A stretch of DNA of 64,000 nt, from contig NC_068344.1 in assembly GCF_014633365.1 (NCBI RefSeq), positions 4,663,327 to 4,727,326 of the forward strand, written 5' to 3'. Made by a program: the position numbers and the translations under genes. The stretch comes from Diospyros lotus. Taxonomy: Eukaryota > Streptophyta > Magnoliopsida > Ericales > Ebenaceae. The notes beneath the pieces were generated by a model. It had not been told where the DNA came from, searched no databases, and worked only from the letters and a program-made list of their open reading frames with translations. Below, piece after piece: positions 28,129-37,129 of this stretch. How positions within the stretch are numbered: position 1 is the first letter of the stretch; every line of letters begins with the position of its first letter.

Positions 28129-30245
28129 CCAATTGAATGATCATGTGGGTATTGGCTTAGTCAGTGGTTTTTATACTGATCCATAGCCTGGTTTGGGTGC
28201 CAAAATGGATGCCCAACTTGCCCACTTGACATGCTGGAACATTCCTCCAGCTATGCCAAAGAGAGTCTTATTTGCAATGCCTAATAGTCTAATAACGTGG
28301 CAGTGAGCTCACCACTCTACCTAACGATTTCAAGGTGCACCATAAGATGCATCATAACATGCTTAGAGAAAAATGCAGTAATGATATTTATTAATGAAAA
28401 AGAAATTACAGTGGTATCTATGGATTCTAGAAATGCAGGAGGGTTAGAAAAATCCTTTTTTCTATTAGAAAAACTCAATAAAATTGAAACTATTAAGATT
28501 CAAGAATATGAATAAGACTAGGTCTTAGGAAAGTACCATCCATAAAACTAAATATAAATAAAACCTAAACACATAATTAGATTTAACAAACAACCCTATA
28601 AGAAATTATGTAGAATGACAAGAATACCCTTGATGCATAAAATATCCAAACTTGGCTTAATAAAGCTGCCATGAAGGTGCCCTTTGTCATCCAAAACATC
28701 CCAAATCAATGCTTAGGCCTTAGACCCAGCTTTAAGATGCCTCTTATATGTCTTTAGAGGTCGTTGCCAACATCATGCATCACGCTAGATAATCTAGGAA
28801 TCCATCATAAACAATAATCCAGCCTCAATAATATAATCATCTCATGGGTTGGAGCCAAACCCTCATATTTTGAAGATAATAGCAGTTCTCCTATGATTTG
28901 TTCTATCAAGTGTAATGACAACTAAGGGGATCTGAATCCCATTCAGGATAAGCAGAAGCTAATCAGAACTATGTTGATATTAATTTTTTTCCTTTAAATA
29001 ATTCATGATAGAAGGAATTTTATTTGAATAATCACTGCATCGCCCCTGCTCACTTTAGCATAGAAGCAGCCATCACAAGTTCAGTGGCTAATGATGAAGC
29101 CTGTGTCTTACTCTGCTAAGTTTAAACACCCAAAAATCTTGCATAAGGGCTGTGACTTAAGCTGGCATAGCCTTCCAGTAAGGTAAGGGCTGTGTGAATT
29201 ATGACACATTCGCTCTTTACACCAGAATTGCTCAGTGATGTCCTCCTTAACCCTTTATCCAGTTTGTTAGTTAAGGAGGTGTTTGGTCTAACCATCAGTT
29301 TGACTTTTTGGTTTAGTAAACGACTCTATATAGTAAGATGAACCTGCAACATTTCAGGTGTCTCATAAATGGCCGTTTGCTATAAAATGCAGAGATGCAT
29401 TTCTTGACATGGAATCAGATGATGTCATTTTGAACTAACCAGTAAAGAACACATACTTAATGATGTAAATGCATACTTAGTAGGCATGTCAATGGTGGTG
29501 GTAATGAGAAGGTGTGGGTACAATGGGCGAGAGATACAAAGTGAAAGTACCAGTGGAAGAAACAGAAGAAAGAGGAGAGTTTATGGTTGACAATGGTAAC
29601 AGGCACAATGAATGTTTTACCTTTCCTTCTAATAGTAGATGGCAATTAATAGCAGTGAGGTAATTGCTTAATTGCTGAAACGTAGTGGGTCTAGGTTGTC
29701 AAAGTCCAAATCTCACGAGGCTTATTCATCTTCATCTAACACATTTGAGGCCTTCCCCACGACTCATTGGTGAACGAACTTAACAAAGTTTGAATGCTCA
29801 TTCCACGGAGGCTCCAAGTTGAATGCTCGTTCCACGGAGTTTGAATGCTCTTGCCAAGTTGAATATCCATTAAATGTTAGAGGTCCTTTATCCAATGTTT
29901 TTTCCCCATAAAATTTCAACGGAGGCTTACTATAAATCTGAGCAATGACTCATTTTGACAACATTATAACATGCAGCCATCACGTTCCAATGACTTACTA
30001 GGTGTGCGTAACCAAGGAACTTTGAAATTCAAGATTAACTGTTTATTCTTTTACATGTCAGATACTTGGTCATCATTCTCAAGCTTTCTTTGACAGAATG
30101 CCTTCTAATCTATATCTTGTCAATGTTTCTGGTTTCAGCACTTGCTGCAAAGAGAAACAGATATCACAGGCAGAAATCCTTAATGGATCTTGAAATGGAG
30201 AGCCAACATGCCAAAGGCTTCATTCCGAATTACAGCCAAAGCTAG
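1655..30245 (+). CDS. RLP4: malectin-like/LRR receptor-like protein, RLP4 family (9 exons)
   Basis: Exons by GT-AG junctions are 1655-1721, 1809-2852, 3936-4086, 19721-19792, 22872-22940, 23502-23570, 24203-24280, 25087-25295 and 30139-30245. They sum to 1866 nt in one open frame, giving 621 residues. In order the protein has a leucine-rich signal peptide (about 1-20), a malectin-like diglucose-binding ectodomain from the YHIDCGG motif (about 25-365), an LRR N-terminal cap with WNGDPC and GVTC, four LRR units encoded by phase-2 exons of 69-78 nt (about 421-520), a GLCG cap, one membrane span (about 548-570) and a 50-residue cytosolic tail without kinase. Length and layout fit Arabidopsis RLP4 (At1g28340) and its paralogues, plasma-membrane proteins thought to sense cell-wall glycans. 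Introns 3 and 8 are unusually long. Exon ends are inferred from sequence alone, and the last exon is supported by its conserved-looking tail. Confidence 0.88.
1730..1758. repeat. (TC)n microsatellite in intron 1
   Basis: A perfect TC dinucleotide run directly after the 5' splice site of the first, 87-bp intron. It is a likely length polymorphism close to the signal-peptide exon. Confidence 0.8.
2853..3935 (+). other. intron 2 of the RLP4-type gene
   Basis: GT at 2853 and a TTTTGCAG acceptor ending at 3935 join exon 2 in phase 1 with the exon encoding the LRR cap. The interior is AT-rich with no recognisable element. Confidence 0.75.
4142..4391 (-). repeat. copia 3' LTR
   Basis: A 250-bp LTR lying left because the element is inverted. 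It contains a local 16-bp duplication (AAAGATTACAACAAGG) absent from the other LTR. Next to it inside the element, the - strand carries a purine tract (TTTGAGGGGAAA), the polypurine tract that primes plus-strand synthesis. Confidence 0.9.
4392..5365 (-). pseudogene. copia reverse transcriptase (C-terminal part) and RNase H, broken
   Basis: Read on the - strand, the piece starts with [11 protein letters not shown], the YVDD polymerase site. It continues through [12 protein letters not shown] and a [16 protein letters not shown] segment to RNase H with [10 protein letters not shown] and LFCDNQS, and ends with VADLLTKGL. Acidic catalytic residues are still visible, but stops interrupt the frame several times. 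The N-terminal part of the polymerase lies at 8842-9836, beyond the inserted solo LTR. Confidence 0.85.
5578..5899 (+). repeat. gypsy 5' LTR (deleted chromovirus)
   Basis: A 322-bp LTR ending GGCTTGACA. It contains a CTATATAAGGC promoter box near 5728 and pyrimidine-rich sequence downstream. Its first bases are eroded compared with the other LTR. Confidence 0.87.
6028..6930 (+). pseudogene. gypsy gag, broken
   Basis: The first part (6028-6309) is acidic and coiled-coil-like. The capsid-like part (6367-6696) has [28 protein letters not shown] and a [14 protein letters not shown] segment, typical of plant chromovirus gag. In-frame stops at about 6307, 6694 and 6754 break it, and no CCHC zinc knuckle remains before the internal deletion near 6930-6990. 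Confidence 0.75.
6993..8318 (+). pseudogene. gypsy integrase with chromodomain tail, broken
   Basis: The segment has an H-H-C-C zinc module ([10 protein letters not shown] and CETCQRC), a catalytic MDFVEGLP and a [11 protein letters not shown] stretch. The second catalytic Asp is changed (SNRD for SDRD). The glutamate region reads QMGRVNQ instead of QTERVNQ, beyond a stop at 7501. A second open stretch (7686-8318) ends in a chromodomain-like module ([10 protein letters not shown] to TTWEYLPEL). Both catalytic changes make the enzyme inactive. Confidence 0.82.
8331..8650 (+). repeat. gypsy 3' LTR (deleted chromovirus)
   Basis: A 320-bp LTR starting TGTCACGACC and ending GGCTTGACA, clearly homologous to 5578-5899 but with a longer (CT)n run near 8583-8605. 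The divergence shows this insertion is not recent. Confidence 0.88.
8842..9836 (-). pseudogene. copia reverse transcriptase, N-terminal part, broken
   Basis: On the - strand it reads [20 protein letters not shown], then [23 protein letters not shown] (normally DVKNAFLHG) and [17 protein letters not shown], the hallmarks of the copia polymerase (RVT_2). A poorly conserved linker (about 9595-9836) follows the integrase. Stops lie between the pieces. The left edge abuts the 5371-8836 insertion. Confidence 0.85.
9837..10208 (+). mobile_element. solo LTR inserted in the copia pol linker
   Basis: A 372-bp segment starting TGTCATGTACC and ending CTTGACA, flanked by GGCTG (9832-9836) and GGTTG (10209-10213), a duplication with one C/T change. 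It has a TATATATGGG promoter-like box near 10034 followed by pyrimidine-rich sequence, as in an LTR. No internal domain accompanies it. Confidence 0.72.
10214..11616 (-). pseudogene. copia protease-integrase, broken
   Basis: On the - strand it starts with a protease site [10 protein letters not shown] near 11513-11535. Then come a GAG-pre-integrase module ([22 protein letters not shown], in which the usual second Cys is Tyr), [21 protein letters not shown] text with FRTDN (10740-10910), and [12 protein letters not shown] containing the catalytic Glu. It ends with [16 protein letters not shown]. Frameshifts lie near 11350-11500 and a stop near 10910. The right edge is cut by the gypsy element at 11617. 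Confidence 0.85.
11617..12023 (+). repeat. gypsy 5' LTR
   Basis: A 407-bp LTR starting TGTCATGGAATCG and ending ATTGTGACA, with a CTATATAAGC promoter box near 11824 and a C/T-rich tract downstream. Confidence 0.87.
12072..13190 (+). pseudogene. gypsy gag, broken
   Basis: It starts [16 protein letters not shown] (start near 12072). A capsid region contains [30 protein letters not shown] and [13 protein letters not shown]. It ends in a CCHC zinc knuckle, [16 protein letters not shown] (about 13140-13186). Stops occur near 12168, 12664 and 12827. It is clearly related to the gag at 6028-6930. Confidence 0.78.
13194..14734 (+). pseudogene. gypsy protease and reverse transcriptase, broken
   Basis: The protease-like part reads [13 protein letters not shown], where family members have DSGS, so the catalytic Asp is Gly. 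The polymerase (13874-14437) keeps [28 protein letters not shown] and the active-site FFDDILIYS. The residues between NPFASP and [10 protein letters not shown] are about 17 fewer than usual, an in-frame deletion of the conserved VKKKDGSWR-type segment. The thumb (14528-14734) has [15 protein letters not shown] text ([13 protein letters not shown]). Stops separate the pieces. Confidence 0.85.
14750..15960 (+). pseudogene. gypsy RNase H and integrase, broken
   Basis: RNase H is recognisable as [29 protein letters not shown] and ATDALSR, split among frames. The integrase (about 15365-15960) has a zinc module ([17 protein letters not shown]), [15 protein letters not shown] and, after a frameshift, [10 protein letters not shown]. 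All three catalytic acids survive in pieces, but stops and shifts near 15125, 15363, 15470 and 15885 destroy the frame. Confidence 0.83.
16020..16632 (+). pseudogene. gypsy integrase tail with chromodomain, broken
   Basis: The last open piece (16327-16632) reads [20 protein letters not shown], then [11 protein letters not shown] and LVRWQGG to TWEYLPQL, a chromodomain-like module that places the element among the chromoviruses. Upstream (16020-16320) the integrase C-terminus is present but frameshifted. Confidence 0.8.
16662..16803 (+). repeat. gypsy 3' LTR, truncated
   Basis: Homologous to the first 142 bp of the 11617 LTR and ending abruptly after GTGTAAAGGTGG. The next bases are copia sequence, so the rest of the LTR, and perhaps some copia, was lost in a deletion. 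Confidence 0.85.
16827..17948 (-). pseudogene. copia gag, broken
   Basis: Three - strand pieces: an N-terminal part (within 17667-17948), a capsid part with [28 protein letters not shown] and IVEFLAGLN (17203-17670), and a degenerate zinc knuckle [19 protein letters not shown] (16827-17186), where some Cys are replaced by Tyr. This is the UBN2/gag_3 type found in plant copia elements. Confidence 0.8.
17948..17961 (-). other. copia primer-binding site
   Basis: Directly inside the 5' LTR the - strand reads AGGTATTAGAGCC, one or two changes from the TGGTATCAGAGC that pairs with plant initiator tRNA-Met. Confidence 0.7.
17962..18731 (-). repeat. copia 5' LTR, split by a MITE
   Basis: Without the 528-bp MITE and its 8-bp duplication the LTR is 234 bp and aligns end to end with 4142-4391 apart from one 16-bp duplication there. 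Confidence 0.9.
18035..18562. mobile_element. hAT-type MITE inside the copia 5' LTR
   Basis: The ends are CAGTGTTCTAAAA and its exact inverse TTTTAGAACACTG. The flanks carry a perfect 8-bp duplication TTTACAAC (18027-18034, 18563-18570), and the partner LTR shows the uninterrupted site. Subterminal GGCGCC/TAGGC motifs occur near both ends. The centre is a CT-rich imperfect tandem repeat that makes long but meaningless open frames. TIR and duplication length are diagnostic of the hAT superfamily. No transposase is present. Confidence 0.9.
18737..19720 (+). other. remaining 3' part of intron 3
   Basis: AT-rich intron sequence from the copia target duplication to the TTTTCTGCAG acceptor at 19720. 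No element is recognised. Confidence 0.6.
19793..22871 (+). other. intron 4 of the RLP4-type gene
   Basis: GTAAGT donor after exon 4 and TTTTTACAG acceptor before exon 5, phase 2. At 20961-21221 a reverse-strand open frame without recognisable motif was not called. The rest holds no recognised element apart from the homopolymer tract at 21494. Confidence 0.6.
21494..21533. repeat. poly-C/poly-A double homopolymer
   Basis: A run of 18 C directly followed by 22 A. This could be a genuine slippage hotspot or an assembly or sequencing artefact; the exact lengths should not be trusted. Confidence 0.8.
26140..26370 (-). repeat. probable copia-type LTR remnant
   Basis: Read on the - strand the segment has LTR order: a TATAAATAGC promoter box (near 26262), an AATAAGAT region (near 26215) and a purine/pyrimidine-rich end. 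No partner LTR was found, so the boundaries are approximate. Confidence 0.4.
27255..27660 (-). pseudogene. probable copia protease-region remnant
   Basis: On the - strand, [20 protein letters not shown] followed by [10 protein letters not shown] resembles the region after the protease of copia polyproteins, where VxLPNG and a VTHxGTV-like motif recur. A second frame (27255-27500) continues with [14 protein letters not shown] text. No complete domain remains. It may belong with the LTR-like segment at 26140-26370. Confidence 0.4.
28076..28124. repeat. (GT)n(GA)n compound microsatellite
   Basis: About seven GT units followed by about seventeen GA units inside intron 8. Confidence 0.85.
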
Positions 30246-33200
30246 AAGAGGTCTTTTCTTGAAAGGGAGAGGACGCAGATTTTGATCAAAACTTCCACAA
30301 GCACAAGCCAAGAGGATTCAACTCAAGAGGCCACCTGGAAGCCTTGATTCCAGTTGCTGCACAGAACATGATGTTGGAACTGACACTGCTGCTTCAACTA
30401 CATACTACATGACTTTTGGCCTTTTTTTCAACAATTTGCATGGAATGGGGTTCTCGAAAAACCACATTTATATTTAGGATCCATTGTATCTCATCACTAA
30501 ACAGAAGCACTTGCCCCTCCATTGTATCATAACAAACTTTTAGCATTTGGTAAAATATATATAAGATACGAATTCATGTCCCATTGCTCTGAGACAGTTA
30601 CCAAGCCTCGCTACCAACCATGGATTGTATATTTTTCAAGTACTTTGTTCAATAATACCCTTGAGGACTTGTGCCATGTTAAGATGATACTTCTATTACT
30701 CAAAGCATCTTCTGCAGTTCCCGGGATTGGATCTTTCTTTAGTCATGTTGGTGAGTCTGAAACTGTTTAGAGCAATATATTTATCCTTCATTTTTTTTTT
30801 TTTTCCTTCTAGAAATTTGGCCTTGGATTAAGATTCTGAGCAATTTAATTTGTCTGATTTAGGTATCCAATTATGCTTGAGACATTCTCTAAAGAAGGTT
30901 CATGTGGCTTACCAATAGGGACATGGGTTTGGACTACACCACACGAAAGAATCTCACAAGGGCATTCCCATTTGACGAGTTGAGATTATATATATATATA
31001 TAGAAACTTTCAAAGCTTTGACAAATCAAGCAGCCTCCCTCCGTCTTCTAATTTACCATTGCAACTTGCATTAATCTGTCAACATTGTACAGAAATCAAG
31101 ACATAGAGTTGTATTTCAGTCGACTTTGAGTTTGCAAACCACGAAACAATGCCAAAGTTGTCTTCCAATGCTTACTATTGCCTGGAAGAATTTATTCCAG
31201 CCGGGATTCTGATTATGACTTGGTTTGGATAGGTACCATAAGTTATAAAACAAAATCAACGTCGAAATCGATCACATGACAGAAAGCAACAAATCCCTCG
31301 TAAAGAGAGCTCCAGTGCGATTGATATATTCTACAGGCTGCATCCATATCTGTGGGTTAATCAACAATTTTAGCTAGCTAGTTTAATTTTAACCACTTTT
31401 GGTGTTTACTTGTGGATGGAGAGACAGGTGGAACCACTTCGTCCTGAACTCACTCATAGTACCATCACTTTTGGCCTCCTCTCCCTCTTCTCTATTAGCC
31501 AAATACCCAATCCACCATTTTAGCACAAAATCTAAATACACAGCAACATTTCATTAATTGTTAATCTGAGAGAGAGAGAGAGAGTATTTTGTGAATAAAT
31601 TGAGTGGTAAATTCAAGAGAATGATCTGTGAAGATATTTTGAAGGGGTTGTTTGGAAGTAGGTTCTTTAGGTCATGGTGCAATCCGACTAGAATGTTGAG
31701 TACAGGTGGGATTAAGATTCTAATTGAAGAAAATGAGAGAAAGTTAATTCTACATGGTTTCTCACCAAAAGTGCAACAACAACTTAGATATAGGGTCATT
31801 TACACTCGTTTCAAAGACTTTAAAAGTTATAATTGTCACAATTCCCATTCATTGACTTTTGTCAAATTAGACGGTTGAATTGTGTAAAAGTTTGTCTCTT
31901 GTTACAACAAAATTACCTTCACTTCACCTGTAAATTGGAATTTGCTCAGATGGTTGTATCTAGGTAGCTGTAACTTTGTTAATGGACCCCCCCTTTCTTT
32001 GCTTGTCTTCATTATGGTACGGTTTGGTTTGGTGGCATAGGATTATAAATAGGTCACCATATCGGCCAGGAATCAAGAAAAAAATAGACTTATACGTATA
32101 GACAAAGTCAAAATTGGCTGGTGTTTTCTCAACCCATCAAATCCATAATTAAATCAATTGATTTTTAACTTTTATTCAAAAAAGTATTAGCCTTTGAATT
32201 TTAAAGATTTTTGTTTCTTTAATGAGATAACTTAATCCTTGCGAAGCAAAATGATAAATGTTTTGAAAAATTAATTATTATATATTATATATGTGTATAA
32301 ATTATTCATATATAGAAAAGTATATTAATTTTTTTGATATATTAAAGTATAAATTTAAACATGTTATTGTCAATAAATGATTTTTTTTAAATTAAAATCA
32401 ATATTTAAAATAGTAAGATAACAAATTCATTTGGATAATAAAATGAGAAAATAGAAAAAGAATTCATTGTCATGATTTTAAACTCAATCGAATAATATTA
32501 AAATGAATAGAGACAATACATAATTTTTTGAAACCCATTTTAATTGTTAATTTAAAATCTTTTAAATAATTTTTAAATTTATAAAAATATTTACAAATTC
32601 TTTTAAATTTGTTCAAACCCTACAATTTTTTTCTATCATTTAATAGCTTTTAATGTGATTTAATAAAAATTTCTTTCAATAATGAAAATAAAAAAATGAA
32701 ATAGCATTAAAGGTGAGCATTCAATCAGTTAAGTTACCGAATTGATCAAATAAATTCTTAAATTAAAAAAATAAAAAAATAAAAAACCCAAATAACAAAG
32801 TCCAAAAACGACATGATTTTTAATATTTTGGTTGATTCGATTATTTTAATTTTTTTTAATATAAAAAATAAATCAAATCAAAATAATTAAAATTATCAAA
32901 TTTAAAAATCAAATCAAAGTGATCAACAACTTAAATCGATCCATACGATTTGATTAATTCATTTTAGCTAAAACGTGGCTCCCTCCTAATCTCATATTAT
33001 TCATAGTTAGAGGTGAGTTTTTCCAAGTCAAAGGCTTAGGTGTCACTCCACTCGCCCAATTTGGAGAAGACTTGGCCATTGATTTTCAATTTCGTTCTGA
33101 TTCCGATTTTGAACCTTCCAGTCAACAAAAGCAACTGATTAGCCTTCACCCAAGCCAGCCACATGAAGCATGGCCCGCCCCAAGTCGGTAGTCGCCACAA

Positions 33201-34608
33201 AGTAAACCCCTTGTGGTCGTCTCGATTTGGCATTTCATCAAACACTTGATGCGCAGCTGCTTCCACTTTGACTGGGTCCTTCCTTCTAGATACAAGCAGC
33301 CGCCTTCCCAATTGCCATATTAGCTAAACCCTCATTCATGGCTCAGCAACGGACACGAATACGTGATTGCAACGGATTTTGAACCGTCACATATAAAATT
33401 AAAAATACCCATATACGGATCGAAGACGTGTTATCCATAATAATACCATTACTAAGTAGTTATCATCACCTACCTTACATGATATGTATATATATATATA
33501 TATATTAGCTTTAATGCACGTATATATATATATATATATATTAATGGAAGTGCATGCATGGGGATGACAGAAAAGTCTAATCCTGAAATTCGTCGTCATC
33601 TGTCAGTCATCTGATCGAAGTCCACATGATAATAATATTCTAAAAGAAAGTTCCAAAATGATGCAAATATATGTTGCATCTTCTGCGTGCATGCGCGTTC
33701 TTATCTCTGATTGCCTTTCCATGATAGATTATCGTCACAAGGCCCCACCAAAAGGAACAAAGTTTTAGTTAAATCCAACGTAAGTCCAAAAGCATCATTA
33801 AAATCGAAGATTTTTTTTGTATGTATTCTTTCATGCCATGCCCTCGTCACCAACACCAACGTGAAACACCAGCTGCTTAATTTGTTGCATTTTATTAATA
33901 ATTAATTAGTAATGGTGGGTTAAGGTTGGGGGGTGATATGGCATCCCCATCTATATATCTTAAGTCATTATCCCCATCTTAATTAACCCCACTAAATAAT
34001 TAATACCATTCTAAACACGATTAATGTTCCCTAATCTTTTGATGAGGGTACTTAATGGGATATAAGGTAATTTGGGGGGTAACTTTTTATCCTTTTGCTT
34101 AAAGAAAATGATGTGGAAAGTTGGGGCACATGATCAGATGTAGATAGACTTCCATTTCTGCCCTTTTGCTTTTGGGGCATACTATTACCATTACAAGGAT
34201 CTAATTTAATTTAATTTAGATATTATAATTAGGGATTTAATTTGGGATGACATATGATGGCCATATATATACAGGTGCATGGATTATTCTTCTTCCATGC
34301 TTAATTGATCATTCTAGGTAGGTAGCTTGTCAATACCCAACAACATATATCAATGATACCCATCTGTTTGGTTGTTTTACTGATAATAATGTGGGCGGCG
34401 CTTTATTTGTTAAAGCTCTTATCTTCACCACCGGATTAGCTTAATTAATTAAACTTGTTCTTTATTAGAAAGCAATCTTGATTTATTCCGTATGGAGAGG
34501 TATGCATGGCAAAGATTATATTAAAAGAAAGGCAATAACATCCACAAATTCATATATAATGAACCCAAATTAGGGTTTTCTTATGTGGCATCATGTCAAG
34601 TTTTTTCT
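30246..34608. other. intergenic DNA after the RLP4-type gene
   Basis: The first few hundred bases presumably hold the 3' untranslated region. AT-rich low-complexity sequence follows (32150-33000), including a GGTGAGCATTCAATC-type dispersed repeat near 32713-32975. No supported gene. Confidence 0.5.
33484..33543. repeat. paired (AT)n tracts
   Basis: Two TA dinucleotide runs (about 33484-33506 and 33521-33541) separated by a short spacer. Self-complementary and prone to cruciform formation or length change. Confidence 0.7.
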
Positions 34609-34611
34609 TTA

Positions 34612-35196
34612 GGTAACGTTTGTTAAAATAAATAAGATAATGTTATATCAAAATAACTTATCCGAATGAGAGAGAGATAAATTTATCCGAAAAATTTAAA
34701 ATAAGAAGTTACATAATTTCTTTTTAGGGTAGCATTTATTAAAATGAGCAAGATAAGCGAGTATCAAGATAAGCTCGAAATGGTTTTCGGACCAAAATAT
34801 GAAATAGTCAAGATAAAGTTGGGAAGCATTCTAAAATTTTTATCAAACTGTTTGTTAAATTTTAAAAAATACACTAAATGACACAAATGCTATTTTTTTC
34901 TTATCTATAAAGATTAAGATATGCTTATCTTGAGGGGGGAGATATAAACATATCTTGGAAGATCAAGATAAAAGATCATTAATGATTTTTTCAAAAATTG
35001 TCAGATAAACTTAACAAACATGTTTGGAAAGAATAAAAGTCTGTGATGCATCCCATATTTTGACTTTTTCACCTCATATCTTGATTAACAAACGTCCCTT
35101 AAATAAATTTAACAAATACAATTAAAAGTACTTTTGTCCGAGATATTTTTCATATTTCACTTTTTTTGCTCTATATCTTGATTAACAAACACTACC
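34612..35196. mobile_element. Tourist-like (PIF/Harbinger) MITE, outer
   Basis: The ends are GGTAACGTTTGTTAA and, inverted, GGTAGTGTTTGTTAA, with TTA on both outer sides (34609-34611, 35197-35199). A TTA duplication and a TIR starting GG are typical of PIF/Harbinger MITEs. It is split by a related element at 34727-35098; without it the outer element is about 210 bp. Confidence 0.72.
34727..35098. mobile_element. Tourist-like MITE, inner (nested)
   Basis: Ends GGGTAGCATTTATTAA and, inverted, GGGACGTTTGTTAA, flanked by TTA (34724-34726, 35099-35101). It holds several inverted AAGATAAG/CTTATCTT motifs and lies inside a MITE with nearly the same TIR. Confidence 0.72.
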
Positions 35197-35199
35197 TTA

Positions 35200-36220
35200 A
35201 TCAATAAATTTAAAATAAGGATAATATGAGTAATTAATCGGGAATATATCATATTGAACTTTTTTTTTGTTTAAAGAGTTGTTATTTCATTAATATGAAC
35301 ACATCAACCTATGATAAGTGAATAGACATGTCTATTTATTTAAAAATTATATCTCTTTCATTTAAATCAAAAGACGTAACACTTTATAAATAGTCATGTT
35401 CCTATAGCACATATCTCTTGATTTAAACCAAAAGATATATATTTCTTTATAAATAATTATAACTTTCCAAAAATAATTATATCTATTTACAAAGAGTTGT
35501 ATCTCCTAAAAATATAATTAATGATATAACAACATCTCTTATCCATTTATAAATTATTTCAACATACTTTAGTGAAAAGAACCATAAATATAAGAGTGTG
35601 TGGGAGAAGATGATGGTGTGATTATTGGAAAGATACAAAGGATGAGTAGAAAGAGCACCATAGAACTAATAAGATTTATCTAGTAATTATGAAAGCAGAT
35701 TAATTAACTAGCCTAATTAATTATATGATGCTGTCACAGATCACACAATTATCCTCATCATTATTAAACTATCTTCTTGAAAGGTCCCTTTTTTGGGGGG
35801 GGTATTTATTTCAGAGAGCTACATCATTACTTATTAGGTAAGTTTACAAGAATTACATGATTAAATTATCTTTATATTTTTATACATAAGGGATCAAATA
35901 CTATATTTTTTAATTATCGAGGGAAAACAACATATTAGTTAGTCTATTTAAATACTGTTAACTAGTCATCTACGTAGAGTGTAACTTGTAAAAACTGTTA
36001 CATTATTAAATTATCTTAACTTTTTGTACATTAAGGATCAAATATTATATTTTTTAATTATTGAGAAAGGACAACAAATTAATTAACCTATTTAAATATT
36101 ATCAACTAGTTATTTATGTGACATGTCATTGATGAAAATGAAAGTGTTTATACACGCACTAATATTTAGTCATAGTAAGGATTTAAAATAGTAATTTTTA
36201 ATAATTAAAGAAACCAAATT
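35200..36220. other. AT-rich intergenic DNA
   Basis: No gene. It contains two unit copies of a degenerate ATATCTCTT-rich stretch (35340-35560) and the 145-bp tandem duplication listed separately. Confidence 0.5.
35855..36130. repeat. two-unit tandem repeat, period about 145 bp
   Basis: The segment from ACATGATTAAATTAT at 35855 recurs from ACATTATTAAATTAT at 36000. Shared landmarks are GGATCAAATA, ATTTTTTAATTAT, CTATTTAAATA and AACTAGT. The copies differ at many sites, so the duplication is old. Confidence 0.75.
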
Positions 36221-36223
36221 TTA

Positions 36224-36711
36224 GGGTGCGTTTGATTGCAATGATGGAACTTACACGAAAAAAAAATAAGTTCTAGGCAATTGAATTGCTTAGAAATTAT
36301 TTACATATAAATTATCAATTGGGAGTGTTTGATTATAATTTTTTTTTCTATAGAATTTCCTCCCAAACCCACCCCATCTCTTTTCTGCCTCCTCCCATCT
36401 CTCTCTCTCTCTCCCCTCCCCCAACCCAATTCTCCTCCCTGCCTCCCCCCATCGCCCGAGAATAGAGAGATTCAGCAGCACGGCTAGGTAAGCGCAAAGC
36501 GCCGACAAGAGCAACGTCGTTAATCCAACACGTCGAGACTTGTTTACCTTCATAGTGATGAAGCTTCATGCCGCTGCCCATCTTCATTGCCATTGCCATC
36601 GCCATCGCTATTGCTATTGTACAAACACAAATATACATCCCCCATTTCATCCATTAATGCCTCATTGCTATTGTTGTTGATGAAACAGAAAAGATAGGGA
36701 GTTTCCCCCCC

Positions 36712-36748
<37 letters not shown>

Positions 36749-37129
36749 TCTGCATGTAACGTTCTTCATCTTATTCTGCCCCCACCCGATGCAGCGCTTC
36801 TTCCGCTCTTACAAGAAGGTCGTCGCCCCACCTTAGTCTTCCATCGCCGGCCAACCCCTCAAAGCCGACACCACCCAAGCGATCCATCTCTTAGCAACTG
36901 TTGCAGACTCACTAGTAAGAAAAAGAGCAAGTTCTCTCTTTGAAGCTAGCTTAGAAAACAATTTCTTTGCCCCTCATGGGGATTCATTTTCCAATAAAAG
37001 TAGAAAAAGAGGGTTACGTAACCCTAAGTGGAAAAATATTTTCCACGAAAATTTAACTAATCGAACACTCCAAAAGTTAGAATTTGAGTGGTCATTTTTC
37101 ATGAAAAAAATGGCCAATCAAACAAGCCA
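36224..37129. mobile_element. Tourist-like element of about 0.9 kb
   Basis: The left end is GGGTGCGTTTGATTG and the right end, inverted, TGGCTTGTTTGATTG, with TTA on both sides (36221-36223, 37130-37132). Similarity resumes inside the ends (GGAGTGTTTGATTA and, inverted, GGAGTGTTCGATTA). The GC-richer centre has CT runs, a TA microsatellite (36725-36748) and no transposase. Confidence 0.55.

Larger units (their letters stand above)
25296..30138 (+). other. intron 8 of the RLP4-type gene
   Basis: A 4.8-kb intron between the transmembrane exon and the tail exon, phase 1. It contains a probable copia LTR and protease remnant (26140-27660), a GT/GA microsatellite (28076-28124) and, at 29771-29870, two or three imperfect copies of a 30-bp unit with TTGAATGCTC and TTCCACGGAG. 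The rest is featureless. Confidence 0.6.

Noticed and set aside
31591..31878. Frame of 95 residues, basic
   Set aside because: No motif, no splice context, AT-rich surroundings.
33036..33311. Reverse-strand frame with HQVFDEMPNRD, reminiscent of pentatricopeptide repeats
   Set aside because: A single partial match, no second repeat, and the rest is unlike PPR sequence. Possibly a gene relic but not supportable.
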